A stretch of DNA of 46,814 bases from CAYOHY01 sp964403885 (GTDB taxonomy: Bacteria; Actinomycetota; Coriobacteriia; Anaerosomatales; PHET01): NCBI GenBank assembly GCA_964403885.1, contig CAYOHY010000012.1, forward strand, positions 1 to 46,814, in the 5' to 3' direction. Shown here piece after piece: positions 15,466 to 24,830 of this stretch. The notes below the pieces were generated by a model, which was not told the origin of the DNA, searched no databases, and saw nothing but the letters and a program-made list of their open reading frames with translations. The first letter of the stretch is position 1, and every line of letters begins with the position of its first letter. A program made the position numbers and the translations under genes.

Positions 15466-18400
15466 ATGTTGTCACGCACTCGCCGAATCACGTCGACGGT
15501 GCTCACCTTCGCGCTCGTGTCGGCGCTGCTGCCGGTTCAGGCCACCGCTTCGACGATGTCGAAGGTCGCGATAATCCCCTCGGCCTACACGCAGGCTCTG
15601 CAAAGCGCCAAGGCGGTCGCGGTGAACCCGGTCAACGGGGACGTGTACGTGGTCGACAGCACCGCGAGCGCGATCGCGTGCTACACCAATGCGGGCAGCT
15701 TGCGCTGGTACCGCACCGAGTTCGGCTCGGGGTCGTGGGGCACGATCCTCGACATCGGATGCGACAACGATGGCGCCATCTACGTCCTCGACGACACGCA
15801 CTCCTACGTCGACAGGCTCAACTCACTGGGCACGAGAGTCGATGTCATCGGCGGCTCTGAGCTGCAGTATGCGACCAGCATCGACGTCGTGAGCCTGGAG
15901 ACGAGCACGTACGTCTACGCGACGGACCCCAGCTCCGGGGGCTCGGTCGAGCGGTTCAACGTCAACACCGTGATGCCCACCGATTTCAGGCGCTTCAACG
16001 CGTCGACGACCATCGATCCTCGCGACGTGGCCGTTCGCAGCGACGGCCGCATCTTCATCGCCGATGGCGCACGCAACCAGATCATGGTGCTCGACGCCAA
16101 CGGGAACGCGAAGCCCAGCATCGGTGCGACGGGAACCGGGAACGCGCAGTTCAACGACCTCGTCGCGCTCGACGTGGCCAGCACCGGCAAGCTGCTGGTC
16201 GCCGATGCGACGCGTCTGCAGAGCATCGACCCCACGCTTGCGCCGTTCGATGCCGTGCGCCTGAGCCTGGGCACCGGCGCCAGTGATGTGGGCGCCTTTG
16301 GCCGCTTCACGTTGGCCGCGGATGACACGCTGTACGTGGCCGACGCCGCCAACCGCAGGGCGCAGAAGCGCACCGCGGCTGCCGGCATGCCGTGGACCTA
16401 CGGCAACGTGGCGGTCGACTACGGCGCGGCGCCGAGCGCTTCGGCGGGCATGCTGTGGGCTCCTCGGCGTATCGCCGCAGTGGCAGATGGGGCGTGGGTC
16501 GCGGACTCCGGGAACCATCGCGTGGTGCACTACGACGCCGCGGGCGCTTCGGCCGGCGCGATCGGCTCCTTTGGAACCTCGGTCGGCCAACTCTCGATAC
16601 CGTGCGGTGTGGCCGTGGGGCCCACCGGCGACCTCTATGTGTCCGAGCTGGGTAACGACCGCGTGCAGCGGCTCACCTCGGCGGGCTCGTGGGTGAAGAC
16701 GTTTGGCTCGGCGGGCACGGGACCGGGGCAGCTGGTCGATCCGGGCGGCGTGGCCGTGACGGCCACCGGCACGGTGTACGTGGCCGACACCGGCAACAAC
16801 CGCGTGCAGTCGTTCGCCGCGGACGGGACCTGGCTGGCGTCGTGGGGCAACGTGCTCGCGCCGCAAGACGTCGCCATCGGCCCCGATGGGTCGGTCTACG
16901 TGTTCGACGGTGGCGGAACCCGGGTCGTGAGGCTCGCCGCCGACGGCACCGTCGACTGTGAGGTGACCGCGGCGCCCGCAGGGACGGTCGGCGGCATCGA
17001 TGTGAGTCCCACCGGGCGCGTGTTGGTCTCTGACGCTGCCAGCGGGCGCGTCGATCTGTACGGCGAGCGCCTGGGCCTGCGTGGTCGATGGGACATGTAC
17101 GCGAGCTGGACGTCCGCGCCCGGATTCGACGCCGACCACCCGGCGGAGGCCTACGACGTCGCGATGGCGCCGTTCGGCTCCGTCTGGGTGTCCGACCGCT
17201 ACGCCAACCGTGTCTTCCGGGTCGCGCTGAGCGATGTCACAGCACCCGACGCCTCGTTCACGCCGTCGGTGTGGACCACATGGTCGACGAGCCCCACCGA
17301 GACCCTCGTGCTCAACGAGAACGGTCTGAGCGCGGCCGAGTCAGGAATGGCCTCCATCCACTACTCCTACAACGGCTCGTCCGACACCACCCTGTGGGAC
17401 GCGTCGAGTCCTGCCACCCCCAGCCTCACGATCACCTGCACCGCCGAAGGCACGCACTCCGCGACCGCATGGTGTGTGAACGGCAAGGGCGTGATGAGCT
17501 CCCCCAAGACGGCCACGATCAGGATCGATCGCACGCCGCCGACGATGACGGTCGACGCGCCCAGCGGCTGGCACACGACCACGCAGACCGTGAGCTTCGC
17601 CGATGCGACCGACGCTCTGTCCGGCGTGGCCTCGATCGAGTACCGGCTCGTCCCCGACACCATGGTCTGGACTCCCTACTCCGCTCCACTGACCGTCGCC
17701 GAGAACGGCGCGCGGACGCTGTATTGGCGGGTGACCGACAACGCCGGCAACGTCGCGCAGGGCAGTCGCGCGATGGGCATCGACAGGGTCGCGCCCATCT
17801 CGACGGCCGGCGGCATGCCTTCAGCCGACGGGAAGTCGGTCACGGTGTGGACCTCGGCCTACGACGGCTACTCGGGCATCGCCCAGCAGTACTGGCGACT
17901 CGATGGCGCCGGGTGGCAGTCCGGGCCCGCCTCGGTCACCGTCTCGTCGGTGGGCACTCACACGGTCGAGGCGTACGCGGTCGACGTCGCGGGCAACGTG
18001 GGCGAGACCGCCTCGGCGACCTTTGCGATCGATGAGAGCGGTGTCGTCGGTGGTGGCGGTGGTGGCGGCGGAGGTGGCGGAGGCGGGACCGAGGGCCTCG
18101 CAGTCAACTACGTGCTCGCCGCGGGTGGTGCCGACTGGATCAACTCGAACACGATGTCGTTCGAGTCGAGCGTCACCGGAGCCGTGCAGATGCGCTTCGC
18201 GCTGTATCAGAGCGGGCTGGAGTTCGCCGAGTGGGTCCCGTACAGCCGCTACGCGACGGTCACCATCCCGCCTGCCACCGCAGATGGCGAGTGGCCTATC
18301 TGGGCCGAGTTCAAAGACGCAGGTGGGGTCACGGCCACGGCATACGACGTGGTCAACGTGGACCGTACCGTTCCGCACACCACCTCGAACGCCTCGGAGC

Positions 18401-19236
18401 CGCGGTCGTTCGATGTGGGCGAGGAGATCACGTTCGCGGGAGACGACCCGTCCACCGGGCCATTCACGGCGTCCGGTATCGGCGCGACCTATCACCGCCT
18501 CGACGACGGCGAGCCCATCCAGGGCACCGGCTTCAATCTGACGTCTGCGGGCACACATGCCATCGAGTGGTGGTCGGTCGACATCGCAGGCAACGTCGAG
18601 CCCAGTCACCGGGCGACGCTGACGGTGAACGCGCCAGCGACCACTCTGTCGCTGTCAGCGGCGTCGACGTCGCTCGTCTATCCCAAAGCGGCCTCGCTGA
18701 CGGCGCACCTCAAGACGCAATCGGATGGTCTGCCGCTCACTGGCAAGTCCATCGCGCTGCAGCGCTCGACCAACAACAGCACATGGACCACGGTCACCGT
18801 CACGCCGGTCTCGGACAGCGGCACCTACGTGCTCACCGACGTGCCGAGCACCACGTGCTACTACCGGGTGCGCTATCCGGGTGACGCGTCGTTCGGTCCG
18901 GCCACCAGCACGTCGCTCAAGGTGACGCTCACGCCCACGCTGACCACGCCCAGCATGTCGAGCACGGTCTACAAGGGACGGACGTTCACGGTGTCGTCGG
19001 TGGTCAGGCCCAAGCACTCCGCCGGCGTGTCGTTCAAGTTCTACCGCTACGAGAGCGGACGCTGGGTGCTGAGGAAGACCGTATCGGCGAAGTACGCCAC
19101 GTACGACGCGACCGGCACCAAGGCATATGCGGCGACCTCCCTGCCGTACGCCGGCAGCTGGCGGGTCTACGCGGCGCACGCGGACACGTCTCATGCGGCG
19201 AAGACGTCGGCCTACCGCTCGGTGTCGGTGCGCTGA
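15466..19236 (+). CDS. Large secreted protein: NHL beta-propeller plus Ig-like domains
   Basis: A 1256-residue exported protein. A signal peptide ends near residue 30 (LVSALLPVQATA). NHL-type repeats fill about residues 40-600, with recurrent PTGDLYVSELGNDRVQ and TVYVADTGNNRVQ units that build a beta-propeller. Two or three Ig-like modules of the DRTPPT...SGVASIEYRL type follow, then a run of about 13 glycines near residue 862, another Ig-like module, and two C-terminal beta domains. There is no LPXTG motif or membrane anchor. The start at 15466 is set by GGGGAGGAG; upstream codons are not leader-like. Likely a surface or matrix binding protein; ligand unknown. A related Ig-like module occurs in the exoprotein at 36280. 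Confidence 0.88.
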   Translation: MLSRTRRITSTVLTFALVSALLPVQATASTMSKVAIIPSAYTQALQSAKAVAVNPVNGDVYVVDSTASAIACYTNAGSLRWYRTEFGSGSWGTILDIGCDNDGAIYVLDDTHSYVDRLNSLGTRVDVIGGSELQYATSIDVVSLETSTYVYATDPSSGGSVERFNVNTVMPTDFRRFNASTTIDPRDVAVRSDGRIFIADGARNQIMVLDANGNAKPSIGATGTGNAQFNDLVALDVASTGKLLVADATRLQSIDPTLAPFDAVRLSLGTGASDVGAFGRFTLAADDTLYVADAANRRAQKRTAAAGMPWTYGNVAVDYGAAPSASAGMLWAPRRIAAVADGAWVADSGNHRVVHYDAAGASAGAIGSFGTSVGQLSIPCGVAVGPTGDLYVSELGNDRVQRLTSAGSWVKTFGSAGTGPGQLVDPGGVAVTATGTVYVADTGNNRVQSFAADGTWLASWGNVLAPQDVAIGPDGSVYVFDGGGTRVVRLAADGTVDCEVTAAPAGTVGGIDVSPTGRVLVSDAASGRVDLYGERLGLRGRWDMYASWTSAPGFDADHPAEAYDVAMAPFGSVWVSDRYANRVFRVALSDVTAPDASFTPSVWTTWSTSPTETLVLNENGLSAAESGMASIHYSYNGSSDTTLWDASSPATPSLTITCTAEGTHSATAWCVNGKGVMSSPKTATIRIDRTPPTMTVDAPSGWHTTTQTVSFADATDALSGVASIEYRLVPDTMVWTPYSAPLTVAENGARTLYWRVTDNAGNVAQGSRAMGIDRVAPISTAGGMPSADGKSVTVWTSAYDGYSGIAQQYWRLDGAGWQSGPASVTVSSVGTHTVEAYAVDVAGNVGETASATFAIDESGVVGGGGGGGGGGGGGTEGLAVNYVLAAGGADWINSNTMSFESSVTGAVQMRFALYQSGLEFAEWVPYSRYATVTIPPATADGEWPIWAEFKDAGGVTATAYDVVNVDRTVPHTTSNASEPRSFDVGEEITFAGDDPSTGPFTASGIGATYHRLDDGEPIQGTGFNLTSAGTHAIEWWSVDIAGNVEPSHRATLTVNAPATTLSLSAASTSLVYPKAASLTAHLKTQSDGLPLTGKSIALQRSTNNSTWTTVTVTPVSDSGTYVLTDVPSTTCYYRVRYPGDASFGPATSTSLKVTLTPTLTTPSMSSTVYKGRTFTVSSVVRPKHSAGVSFKFYRYESGRWVLRKTVSAKYATYDATGTKAYAATSLPYAGSWRVYAAHADTSHAAKTSAYRSVSVR

Positions 19237-19248
19237 TCGGGCAGGGGC

Positions 19249-20322
19249 CTATCCCTTCGCGGGTCCGCGCAGGCCGATCGTCCATGCGGTCAGGTGCGAC
19301 CGTCTGAGCACGTCTGAGATCGCGAAGCTCGCGGCGGTGACCATCGCCCAGATGGCGAGCGGGAACCATGCGTGCAGCCACAGGCTGTCGGCCCCTGTCT
19401 CGGGAGCGACCAAGCGCACCGCCCACAGCAGAAGCGGATGCACGAAGTACACGCCGAAGGCGAGCGAACCCAAGAACGTGAGGCGATGGGCGTGGCGTTC
19501 ATAGCGCGGCTCCAACGCGATCGCGCCTAGCGCAAACCCGAGCACGGTGAGCGCCATGCCTACGGGATAGACCGTGCGCTGGACCGTGGGTGTGAGCTGC
19601 CCCAGTCCGTTCACGCTCGCCCAACCCAAAATGCCAGTGCCGGCTCCCAGCAGCGCCGGCCACGTCGCACGCAGCCACGAAGGCAACACGTCGAGGCGCA
19701 GGGCGAACCACGCGCCCAGGGCCATGTGCGGCAGGTGGGTGACGACGTGGACCGCATACTGGCCCAGCTGGGGGTGGATGTCGGCGGCGGCGCCGGTCAC
19801 CTGGGGCCCGTAGGCGATGCGCAGGCCGTACGCGAGGATCACCAGAAGCTCCGGGGATCGGTGTGCGACACGGGCAGCGAGCGGGGTGACCACGTAGAAC
19901 GCGAGCAGCATCGGCACGAAGTACAGGTGGTACCACACGTGCCCCGACACGAGCAGGGCGGGCAACTTGACGAGTGCGGCCCCCATATCCCGCTCGGTGG
20001 CCAAGAACAGCAGTGCGTACACCACCGACCATGCGAGCCACGGCAGTGCGATCGCTTGTGCCCTCCGCGCCACGAAGCGCCGATACGCCTTTGGCCTGGG
20101 GCGCCACGGCTGACCCCAGATGAGGGCGCCCGAGATGAAGACGAACAGCGGCACGGCGTAGTGCAGCAGGTCGTCGAAGACGGCCACCGGCGCGGTTCTC
20201 GGCACGAGTCCTCGGTAGCCCATGAGCGTGTGGATGCCCACCACCGAGACGATGGCGAAGAGCCGCAACGCGTCGTAGGCGACGATGCGACCGCGGGGCT
20301 GTGATGTCGGCGAGGTGCTCAC
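19249..20322 (-). CDS. Acyltransferase 3 family membrane protein
   Basis: A 357-residue protein of about ten membrane helices with AT3 features: N-terminal AYDALRLFAIVSVVGIHT (the catalytic-type His is in GIHT), VPLFVFISGALIW, and YLYFVP-like HLYFVPMLLAFYVV. AT3 proteins transfer acetyl or succinyl groups to extracytoplasmic sugars or lipids. The start codon is GTG with GGAAGG upstream. It converges on the NHL exoprotein gene with only 12 bases between them. The substrate is not predictable. Confidence 0.88.
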   Translation of the reverse strand: MSTSPTSQPRGRIVAYDALRLFAIVSVVGIHTLMGYRGLVPRTAPVAVFDDLLHYAVPLFVFISGALIWGQPWRPRPKAYRRFVARRAQAIALPWLAWSVVYALLFLATERDMGAALVKLPALLVSGHVWYHLYFVPMLLAFYVVTPLAARVAHRSPELLVILAYGLRIAYGPQVTGAAADIHPQLGQYAVHVVTHLPHMALGAWFALRLDVLPSWLRATWPALLGAGTGILGWASVNGLGQLTPTVQRTVYPVGMALTVLGFALGAIALEPRYERHAHRLTFLGSLAFGVYFVHPLLLWAVRLVAPETGADSLWLHAWFPLAIWAMVTAASFAISDVLRRSHLTAWTIGLRGPAKG

Positions 20323-20411
20323 CCTTCCGAGTGTAGCCCTGGGCGAGGACGTCAGCGAGGATGACGGCGGATGGTCTGGCGCACGTCGCGCCGGTACGCT
20401 ACGCTCCGACC

Positions 20412-20789
20412 ATGGGAGCCGACACCACCGCCGCGTGGATCGGCGCGATCGTGCTAGCCGCGCTGAGCTTCACGCCCGCGATCATGGCACCGACCTGGAA
20501 GGCCCGTCACACGGCGGGTCGGGTGGCCCGACTCTCCCTTTGGCTCATCGTCCTCACCACGGTGTGGACGACCCTCACAGCCCTCGAACTGACGCCTCCG
20601 CAAGGGGGCGTCGTCGCTTCCGGACTCACCGTGTTGCTCGCGGTTCCCTCGGCGTTGGCTGTGTGGGGTCTGGTGCTGATGGCGCGCAGTGCGCTCCGCG
20701 GCCTCTTTGGGTGGGGGCCGCACGCCTCGAGCACCCTCGTGGTGGGTGCGGGCCGCGGGCGTTCATATTCGCGCTACGCTGGCCGATAA
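20412..20789 (+). CDS. Hypothetical small membrane protein
   Basis: A 125-residue protein with three hydrophobic helices (about 7-27, 41-60, 67-91) and a basic, glycine-rich cytoplasmic-type tail (92-125). The frame is open 17 codons upstream, but the ATG at 20412 gives the first helix directly. No family recognised. It is followed after 53 bases by the B-box membrane protein on the same strand. Confidence 0.55.
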   Translation: MGADTTAAWIGAIVLAALSFTPAIMAPTWKARHTAGRVARLSLWLIVLTTVWTTLTALELTPPQGGVVASGLTVLLAVPSALAVWGLVLMARSALRGLFGWGPHASSTLVVGAGRGRSYSRYAGR

Positions 20790-20842
20790 TCCTGAGTGTC
20801 CCGGCGCGCGCACGCGCGCAGTCCCGTGCCGAGGAGTGACGC

Positions 20843-21298
20843 GTGGCCCGCTGCTCATACCACCCCGATGTCGAGACCGAACTGTCGTGCACCGAGTGCG
20901 GAAAGCCCATCTGCCCCAAGGAGATGGTTCTCACGCCGGTGGGCTACAAGTGCCCCGAGCATGCGCGGCCCGCGAAGAGCCAGTACACCTTTGTGAAGGG
21001 CAATCAGCTGCTCCGCGCGATCATCGTCGGCGTGGTGGTGGGCGTGGTCTCCGGGATCGTGGTTGGCGCGGTGAGCTTTGGCGGCTTCTTCGTGGGCATC
21101 ATCTGGGGCTCGCTGACCTCCGAGGCGGTCAGGCGCGCGTCCGGCGGTCATCGCGGAGGCACGGTGGGCGCGGTCGCCGTTGGCTCGATCCTGCTCGCGT
21201 GGCTCGTGAGCATGGCGCTAGGCGGCGTGTGGTTCGTGACGGCGATCATCGCGATCGTGACGGCGCTCGTGCAGCTCGCCGTGATCGAGTGGCGCTAG
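20843..21298 (+). CDS. B-box zinc-finger membrane protein
   Basis: A 151-residue protein. A zinc module lies in residues 4-40: Cys 4, His 7, Cys 16, Cys 19, Cys 24, Cys 37 and His 40, spaced as in bacterial B-box-type fingers that precede rhomboid or other membrane domains. Two long hydrophobic, Gly/Val-rich hairpins (about 57-92 and 107-148) follow. GTG start with GAGGAG upstream. Proteins of this layout are common in Actinomycetota and lack a known function. The finger is probably cytoplasmic. Confidence 0.75.
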   Translation: MARCSYHPDVETELSCTECGKPICPKEMVLTPVGYKCPEHARPAKSQYTFVKGNQLLRAIIVGVVVGVVSGIVVGAVSFGGFFVGIIWGSLTSEAVRRASGGHRGGTVGAVAVGSILLAWLVSMALGGVWFVTAIIAIVTALVQLAVIEWR

Positions 21299-21379
21299 GC
21301 GTGCCGCTCGGGTCGTGACCTGATGCCGCCCAGCGAGCGGCGGTGGTTCGCGCATTCGCGCTGGTGGTAGGTTCGAACC

Positions 21380-22180
21380 ATGGTCGGCGCAGGCAACACT
21401 TCTCGCCGCGTGCTGCTGCTCGCGGCGCATCCCAACGACGAGTTTGGACTCGCCGCGACCCTTCGCGGCCACGTGCGGCGCGGCGACGAGGTGTGGGTCA
21501 GCTGGTTCGCCCGCGATGACCGCGAGCAGGTCCAGCAACGCCGCCACGCCGAGGCCCTCGAGGCGATGGCGATGATCGGCGTGCCGGAAGAGCACCTGGT
21601 GGTGGCCGACCTGCCGCCCATCGTGCTGCCGGCGCAGCTCCCCGACGTGGTCGACGCGATGCGAGACGTCTGTGCCCGCATCGGGCCCGAGCTCGTGTAC
21701 GTCCCGGCGTACGAAGGCGGTCACCCCGATCACGACGCCCTCAACTTCGCGGCGTGGGAGGTGCTCGCCCTGGAGGGCGTGGAGGTGCGTGAGTACCCCC
21801 TGTACCGCCGCGCGCAGGGCCGCCGATTCCTGCGGCGCATCCCGCGGTTCGCGCGCATGATCCCGGGCATCGGCGAGCCGGATCTGCACTGGCTTGAGCC
21901 CGACGACGTGCGCTTCAAGCGCGACCTGTGGCGCGTCTACAAGACCCAGCACCCCATGTTCGACGTGCTGCTGCGGTTCTCTGGTGACGAGCATCGCTTC
22001 TTCACCACCGAGCAGACCCGCACGCTTCCGTTGCGCGACTACACCAAGCCGCCGCACGACCTGCCACTGCTCTACGAGCACCTCGCAAGCTCCGAGATGC
22101 CCTACACCTTCGAGGAGTTCGCCACCGCGGTCCGACGCTACTATTGGAGCGGCGGCATCGGCGACGATGACGCGCTGTAG
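21380..22180 (+). CDS. PIG-L family deacetylase-like protein
   Basis: A 266-residue protein of the LmbE/PIG-L fold, which hydrolyses N-acetyl groups on sugars such as GlcNAc-PI, GlcNAc-Ins or bacillithiol/mycothiol precursors. The first zinc motif is AHPNDE (His 17, Asp 20), with Asn 19 where most members have the catalytic Asp of AHPDDE. The second motif is GGHPDHD (His 115, Asp 117, His 118). The remaining RRHAEALEAMAMIGV helix is typical. ATG at 21380. The downstream TudS-related gene follows after 25 bases. The Asp-to-Asn change makes activity uncertain. Confidence 0.82.
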   Translation: MVGAGNTSRRVLLLAAHPNDEFGLAATLRGHVRRGDEVWVSWFARDDREQVQQRRHAEALEAMAMIGVPEEHLVVADLPPIVLPAQLPDVVDAMRDVCARIGPELVYVPAYEGGHPDHDALNFAAWEVLALEGVEVREYPLYRRAQGRRFLRRIPRFARMIPGIGEPDLHWLEPDDVRFKRDLWRVYKTQHPMFDVLLRFSGDEHRFFTTEQTRTLPLRDYTKPPHDLPLLYEHLASSEMPYTFEEFATAVRRYYWSGGIGDDDAL

Positions 22181-22205
22181 CACCCCCGACCTCGAAGGAC
22201 ACTCC

Positions 22206-22721
22206 ATGACCGAGAAGCACGCGACAGCCGACGGGCGCACGAGCCGCGTACTGCTCGTCGCCCACTGCCTGATGAACGCGACCACGAGGCTTCACGGCAT
22301 CTCGAAGCACTCGGCGGTTCATCCCGCACTTGCGGAGCTCGTCGCCACGGGTGAGGTGGGCATCGTGCAGCTTCCGTGTCCGGAGGCCGGCTTTCTGGGG
22401 ATGGACCGGTGGGCGGCGAGCAGGGAGCAGTACGACACACCCGTCTTTCGCCGCCACTGCGCCGAGGTGCTCGAACCCGTGCTCGACACGCTCGAGGTGC
22501 TGGCGCGCGACAACGTCGAGTTCGTCGCGGCGTGGGGCGTGGCCGGCAGCCCGAGCTGCGGCGCCGAGCAGACCTCGACGGGGTTCGTCGGCGGGCTCGT
22601 CGACGCTGCGGCGCGCAGCGAGCGCGTGAGCGGCCGCGGCGTGTTCTTCGAGGTGCTGGCCGCGGAGCTCGAGGCGCGCGGCATCACGGCGGACCTGATC
22701 GACGCGCCGGAGAGCCTCTGA
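22206..22721 (+). CDS. TudS-related (DUF523-like) putative desulfidase
   Basis: A 171-residue protein matching the CD3072-type branch of TudS-related desulfidases. Three conserved cysteines, Cys 21 (AHCLMN), Cys 58 (QLPCPE) and Cys 118 (GSPSCG), correspond to the [4Fe-4S] cluster ligands of TudS, which removes sulfur from thiouracil. The GMDRW and REQYDTPVFRRHC motifs are family-specific. GAAGGA is 6 bases before the ATG. Probably co-transcribed with the PIG-L-like gene. Substrate unproven for this branch. Confidence 0.85.
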   Translation: MTEKHATADGRTSRVLLVAHCLMNATTRLHGISKHSAVHPALAELVATGEVGIVQLPCPEAGFLGMDRWAASREQYDTPVFRRHCAEVLEPVLDTLEVLARDNVEFVAAWGVAGSPSCGAEQTSTGFVGGLVDAAARSERVSGRGVFFEVLAAELEARGITADLIDAPESL

Positions 22722-22760
22722 CGCTCGATCACGGATCCACCGATCTTCTTGTGGCTTTCC

Positions 22761-22792
22761 ACCGCCCGCTCCGTGTCAGGGGAGCGGGCGGT
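22761..22792 (+). terminator. Hairpin terminator after the TudS-related gene
   Basis: A 12-base-pair perfect stem (ACCGCCCGCTCC / GGAGCGGGCGGT) with an 8-base loop, 39 bases after the stop. No proper T-run follows. The next 215 bases up to the secreted enzyme hold no recognised element. Confidence 0.6.
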
Positions 22793-23012
22793 CGTGCGTT
22801 CGGAAAGGTTTGGGTAAGCACGGCGCCCTACCGTGTGGCCATGGCCCCGTGCAATCCGGAGCACGGTCCTGCGGGCAGGGTTTCGAGGCAGTCCCCGAGA
22901 AGTCGGGCGCGCCACGCCAACGCTTCGAGCCTCCCGCGGGCACTACTCCACGCGTGGCGCTTCCTGTCTGAGGTATCGGCCCCTGTGGGTCGACGTGAGG
23001 AGGCGAATGATC

Positions 23013-23660
23013 ATGAAGAGACGGATGTGCGCGCTCATCGGCGTCGCTCTGTGTGTTGCGATGGCTCTGCCGGCCGTCGCGAGCGCAGCGCCCGTGAAGC
23101 GTGCTGACGCGAACGGCGCGGTGCCGCCCAAGTGGGATCAGCCCAAGCCCGACATCAAGGCGCACGCCGATGAGCAGCCCATCACCGCGGGCGGCAACGG
23201 CGACGGCCACAACAACATCCAGTTTGGCGCGTTCGAGGACGGCGACATCATCGTGGTCCTGGGAACAGCCACCGGCCACGCCGGCGAGTGGGACGACTAC
23301 TACCACATCACCGACTCGAGCTACTGCGTGTGGAGCGCCAACACGCTGCCGGGCAACGACGTGCTGCGCGAGGCGGCCGTCAAGTACCGCACCTATGACG
23401 AGGCCTATGGCCTGTGGGTCCCGTCGGTGACGCTCACCAACCGCGTTCGTGCCCGCAACTACTGCCGAGCGCAGAACAACGAGCCGTACAACATCTCGTC
23501 GTCGAAGAGCGACCAGACGCAGTGGTACTGCTCGAAGCTCGTCTGGGGCTCGTACCGCTACACCGTCAGCCTCGACCTGGACGCCGACGGAGGCTACTGG
23601 GTCTGGCCTGTCGACCTGATCAACGACCCCGCCACGAGCGTGTTCGTGCACGGGATCTAG
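23013..23660 (+). CDS. Secreted YiiX-like permuted NlpC/P60 enzyme
   Basis: A 215-residue exported protein. Signal peptide 1-25 (MKRRMCALIG... AVASA). The mature part has the permuted papain-like order of the YiiX/YebB family: GDIIVVLG then His 89 in TGHAGEW, and much later Cys 173 in WYCSKLVWGSY. These His and Cys residues form the catalytic pair in active relatives, which cleave amide bonds in peptidoglycan-type or acyl substrates. AGGAGG is 9 bases from the ATG at 23013; an in-frame ATG at 23007 is too close to it. Followed by a hairpin and a lipoprotein gene. Confidence 0.78.
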   Translation: MKRRMCALIGVALCVAMALPAVASAAPVKRADANGAVPPKWDQPKPDIKAHADEQPITAGGNGDGHNNIQFGAFEDGDIIVVLGTATGHAGEWDDYYHITDSSYCVWSANTLPGNDVLREAAVKYRTYDEAYGLWVPSVTLTNRVRARNYCRAQNNEPYNISSSKSDQTQWYCSKLVWGSYRYTVSLDLDADGGYWVWPVDLINDPATSVFVHGI

Positions 23661-23670
23661 GTATGTCGTC

Positions 23671-23705
23671 TGCGGCCCCGGGGAGTCATGTGACCCGGGG
23701 CCGCA
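23671..23705 (+). terminator. Hairpin between the secreted enzyme and the lipoprotein
   Basis: A 12-base-pair stem (TGCGGCCCCGGG / CCCGGGGCCGCA) with an 11-base loop, starting 10 bases after the stop. It reaches to within 18 bases of the next ATG and lacks a T-run, so it may attenuate rather than fully stop transcription. Confidence 0.55.
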
Positions 23706-23723
23706 TCGCATCGAGGGGGTTCG

Positions 23724-24830
23724 ATGAGGAGTGCAAGGGTGTTGCTGGTAGTGGTGCTGGCGGTTTTGGCCGCGTCGCTTGCGGGATGCGCTGATCGTAT
23801 CGACAGCGCGAAGGCCCGCCGGGAGGCGCCGCTTGCGGCCGTGCTCGTCTCGGCGAAGCGCAGTGAGGTGCACGTGATCGACCTGCGCACGGGGGTGACC
23901 GTCGTGCGCAAGCGGCTGCGGTCACCCGCCTATGACGTGGCGGCCGACGACAAGACGGGTGTGTTCGTCACGGCGCAGTCCGGTGGCGTGGGAGCCGACA
24001 GCGACAACAGACTGGGCATCGTGGATGCGCGGGGCGGCGGGCGGGTGAGCTACGTGAAGTTGCCGTGGGCGAATCCGGCACAGGTGGTCGCAGGCGATGG
24101 CCGCGCCTTCGTCTTGCACGGGGTCGCGTTCGACGGCGGGCTGCGCACGACCACAGTCGACGTCGCGTCCCGATCAGTGGCCGCCACCGGGGCGGTTCCG
24201 GACGGCACGCAGGTGATGTCGCGTGCTGCAGGCGCGACGTGGGTCTCCTACATCCCCACGCCCTCGGCCGATGCGCCGCCGGGCAAGAGTCAGGCGCCCA
24301 CGAGTACCGTCCTGGCCAGAGTCGAGCCCGACGGTCGGGTCGCGCCGCTCGTCGCCGGCATGCCCATCAGCGGCTGGACGGCGCCGCACCCGGTGGATGA
24401 GGGGCGCGTGGTGACGGCGGGGTTCAGGCGACTCGAACCGTCGCGGCGTGCGTCCAGTGCCGAGGCCGTGGTCGCGGACGCCCGGAGTGGCACGATCACA
24501 CAGGGTGCGCCGCTCGACGGGCTGGACGGTGGAGTGGATGGCATCGCGACGTTCGGTCACTCGGTGGCGATCGTCGATAGCGATGGCAGTGGTGACTTCC
24601 AGAAGCCGTGCTCGGTCGACATCTACGACGCACGGACGTTCGAGCGTCGGGGCGAGATCGAGCTTAGGAAGGGCCCGGTCGCCATCGTCGGATGGGGGGA
24701 TGCGCTTCTCGTCGCGGACGCCAGCGGTCACATCGCACTCTGGCGCGAGGGCGGGACAAAGCCGGAGTGGACCACTGGTTTCGATGGGGATCCGGTAGCG
24801 CTCGACATCGCCGTGCTGGAGGCGCCGTAG
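23724..24830 (+). CDS. Beta-propeller-like lipoprotein
   Basis: A 368-residue lipoprotein. The lipobox LAGC puts the acylated Cys at 22 after a hydrophobic stretch (6-21). The rest is rich in short beta strands with repeated patterns such as EVHVIDLRTG, RLGIVDARGG, VDIYDARTFE and LLVADASGHIALW, as in YVTN/WD40-type propellers of about six or seven blades. No catalytic motif. It would be anchored outside the cytoplasmic membrane. It is upstream of a two-component pair (98 bases), which might respond to a related envelope signal; this is inference. Confidence 0.75.
   Translation: MRSARVLLVVVLAVLAASLAGCADRIDSAKARREAPLAAVLVSAKRSEVHVIDLRTGVTVVRKRLRSPAYDVAADDKTGVFVTAQSGGVGADSDNRLGIVDARGGGRVSYVKLPWANPAQVVAGDGRAFVLHGVAFDGGLRTTTVDVASRSVAATGAVPDGTQVMSRAAGATWVSYIPTPSADAPPGKSQAPTSTVLARVEPDGRVAPLVAGMPISGWTAPHPVDEGRVVTAGFRRLEPSRRASSAEAVVADARSGTITQGAPLDGLDGGVDGIATFGHSVAIVDSDGSGDFQKPCSVDIYDARTFERRGEIELRKGPVAIVGWGDALLVADASGHIALWREGGTKPEWTTGFDGDPVALDIAVLEAP

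Noticed and set aside
15823..17139. A 438-codon antisense frame within the NHL exoprotein gene
   Set aside because: No start site and low-complexity Arg/His/Gly composition; shadow of the sense gene.
18048..18088. Glycine-codon run in the NHL exoprotein as a repeat or assembly artefact
   Set aside because: GGT, GGC and GGA codons are mixed, so it is not a simple tandem repeat, and the frame stays open on both sides.
22793..23006. Possible c-di-AMP or c-di-GMP riboswitch before the secreted enzyme
   Set aside because: The conserved cores of those riboswitches could not be found; only short GC stems are present.
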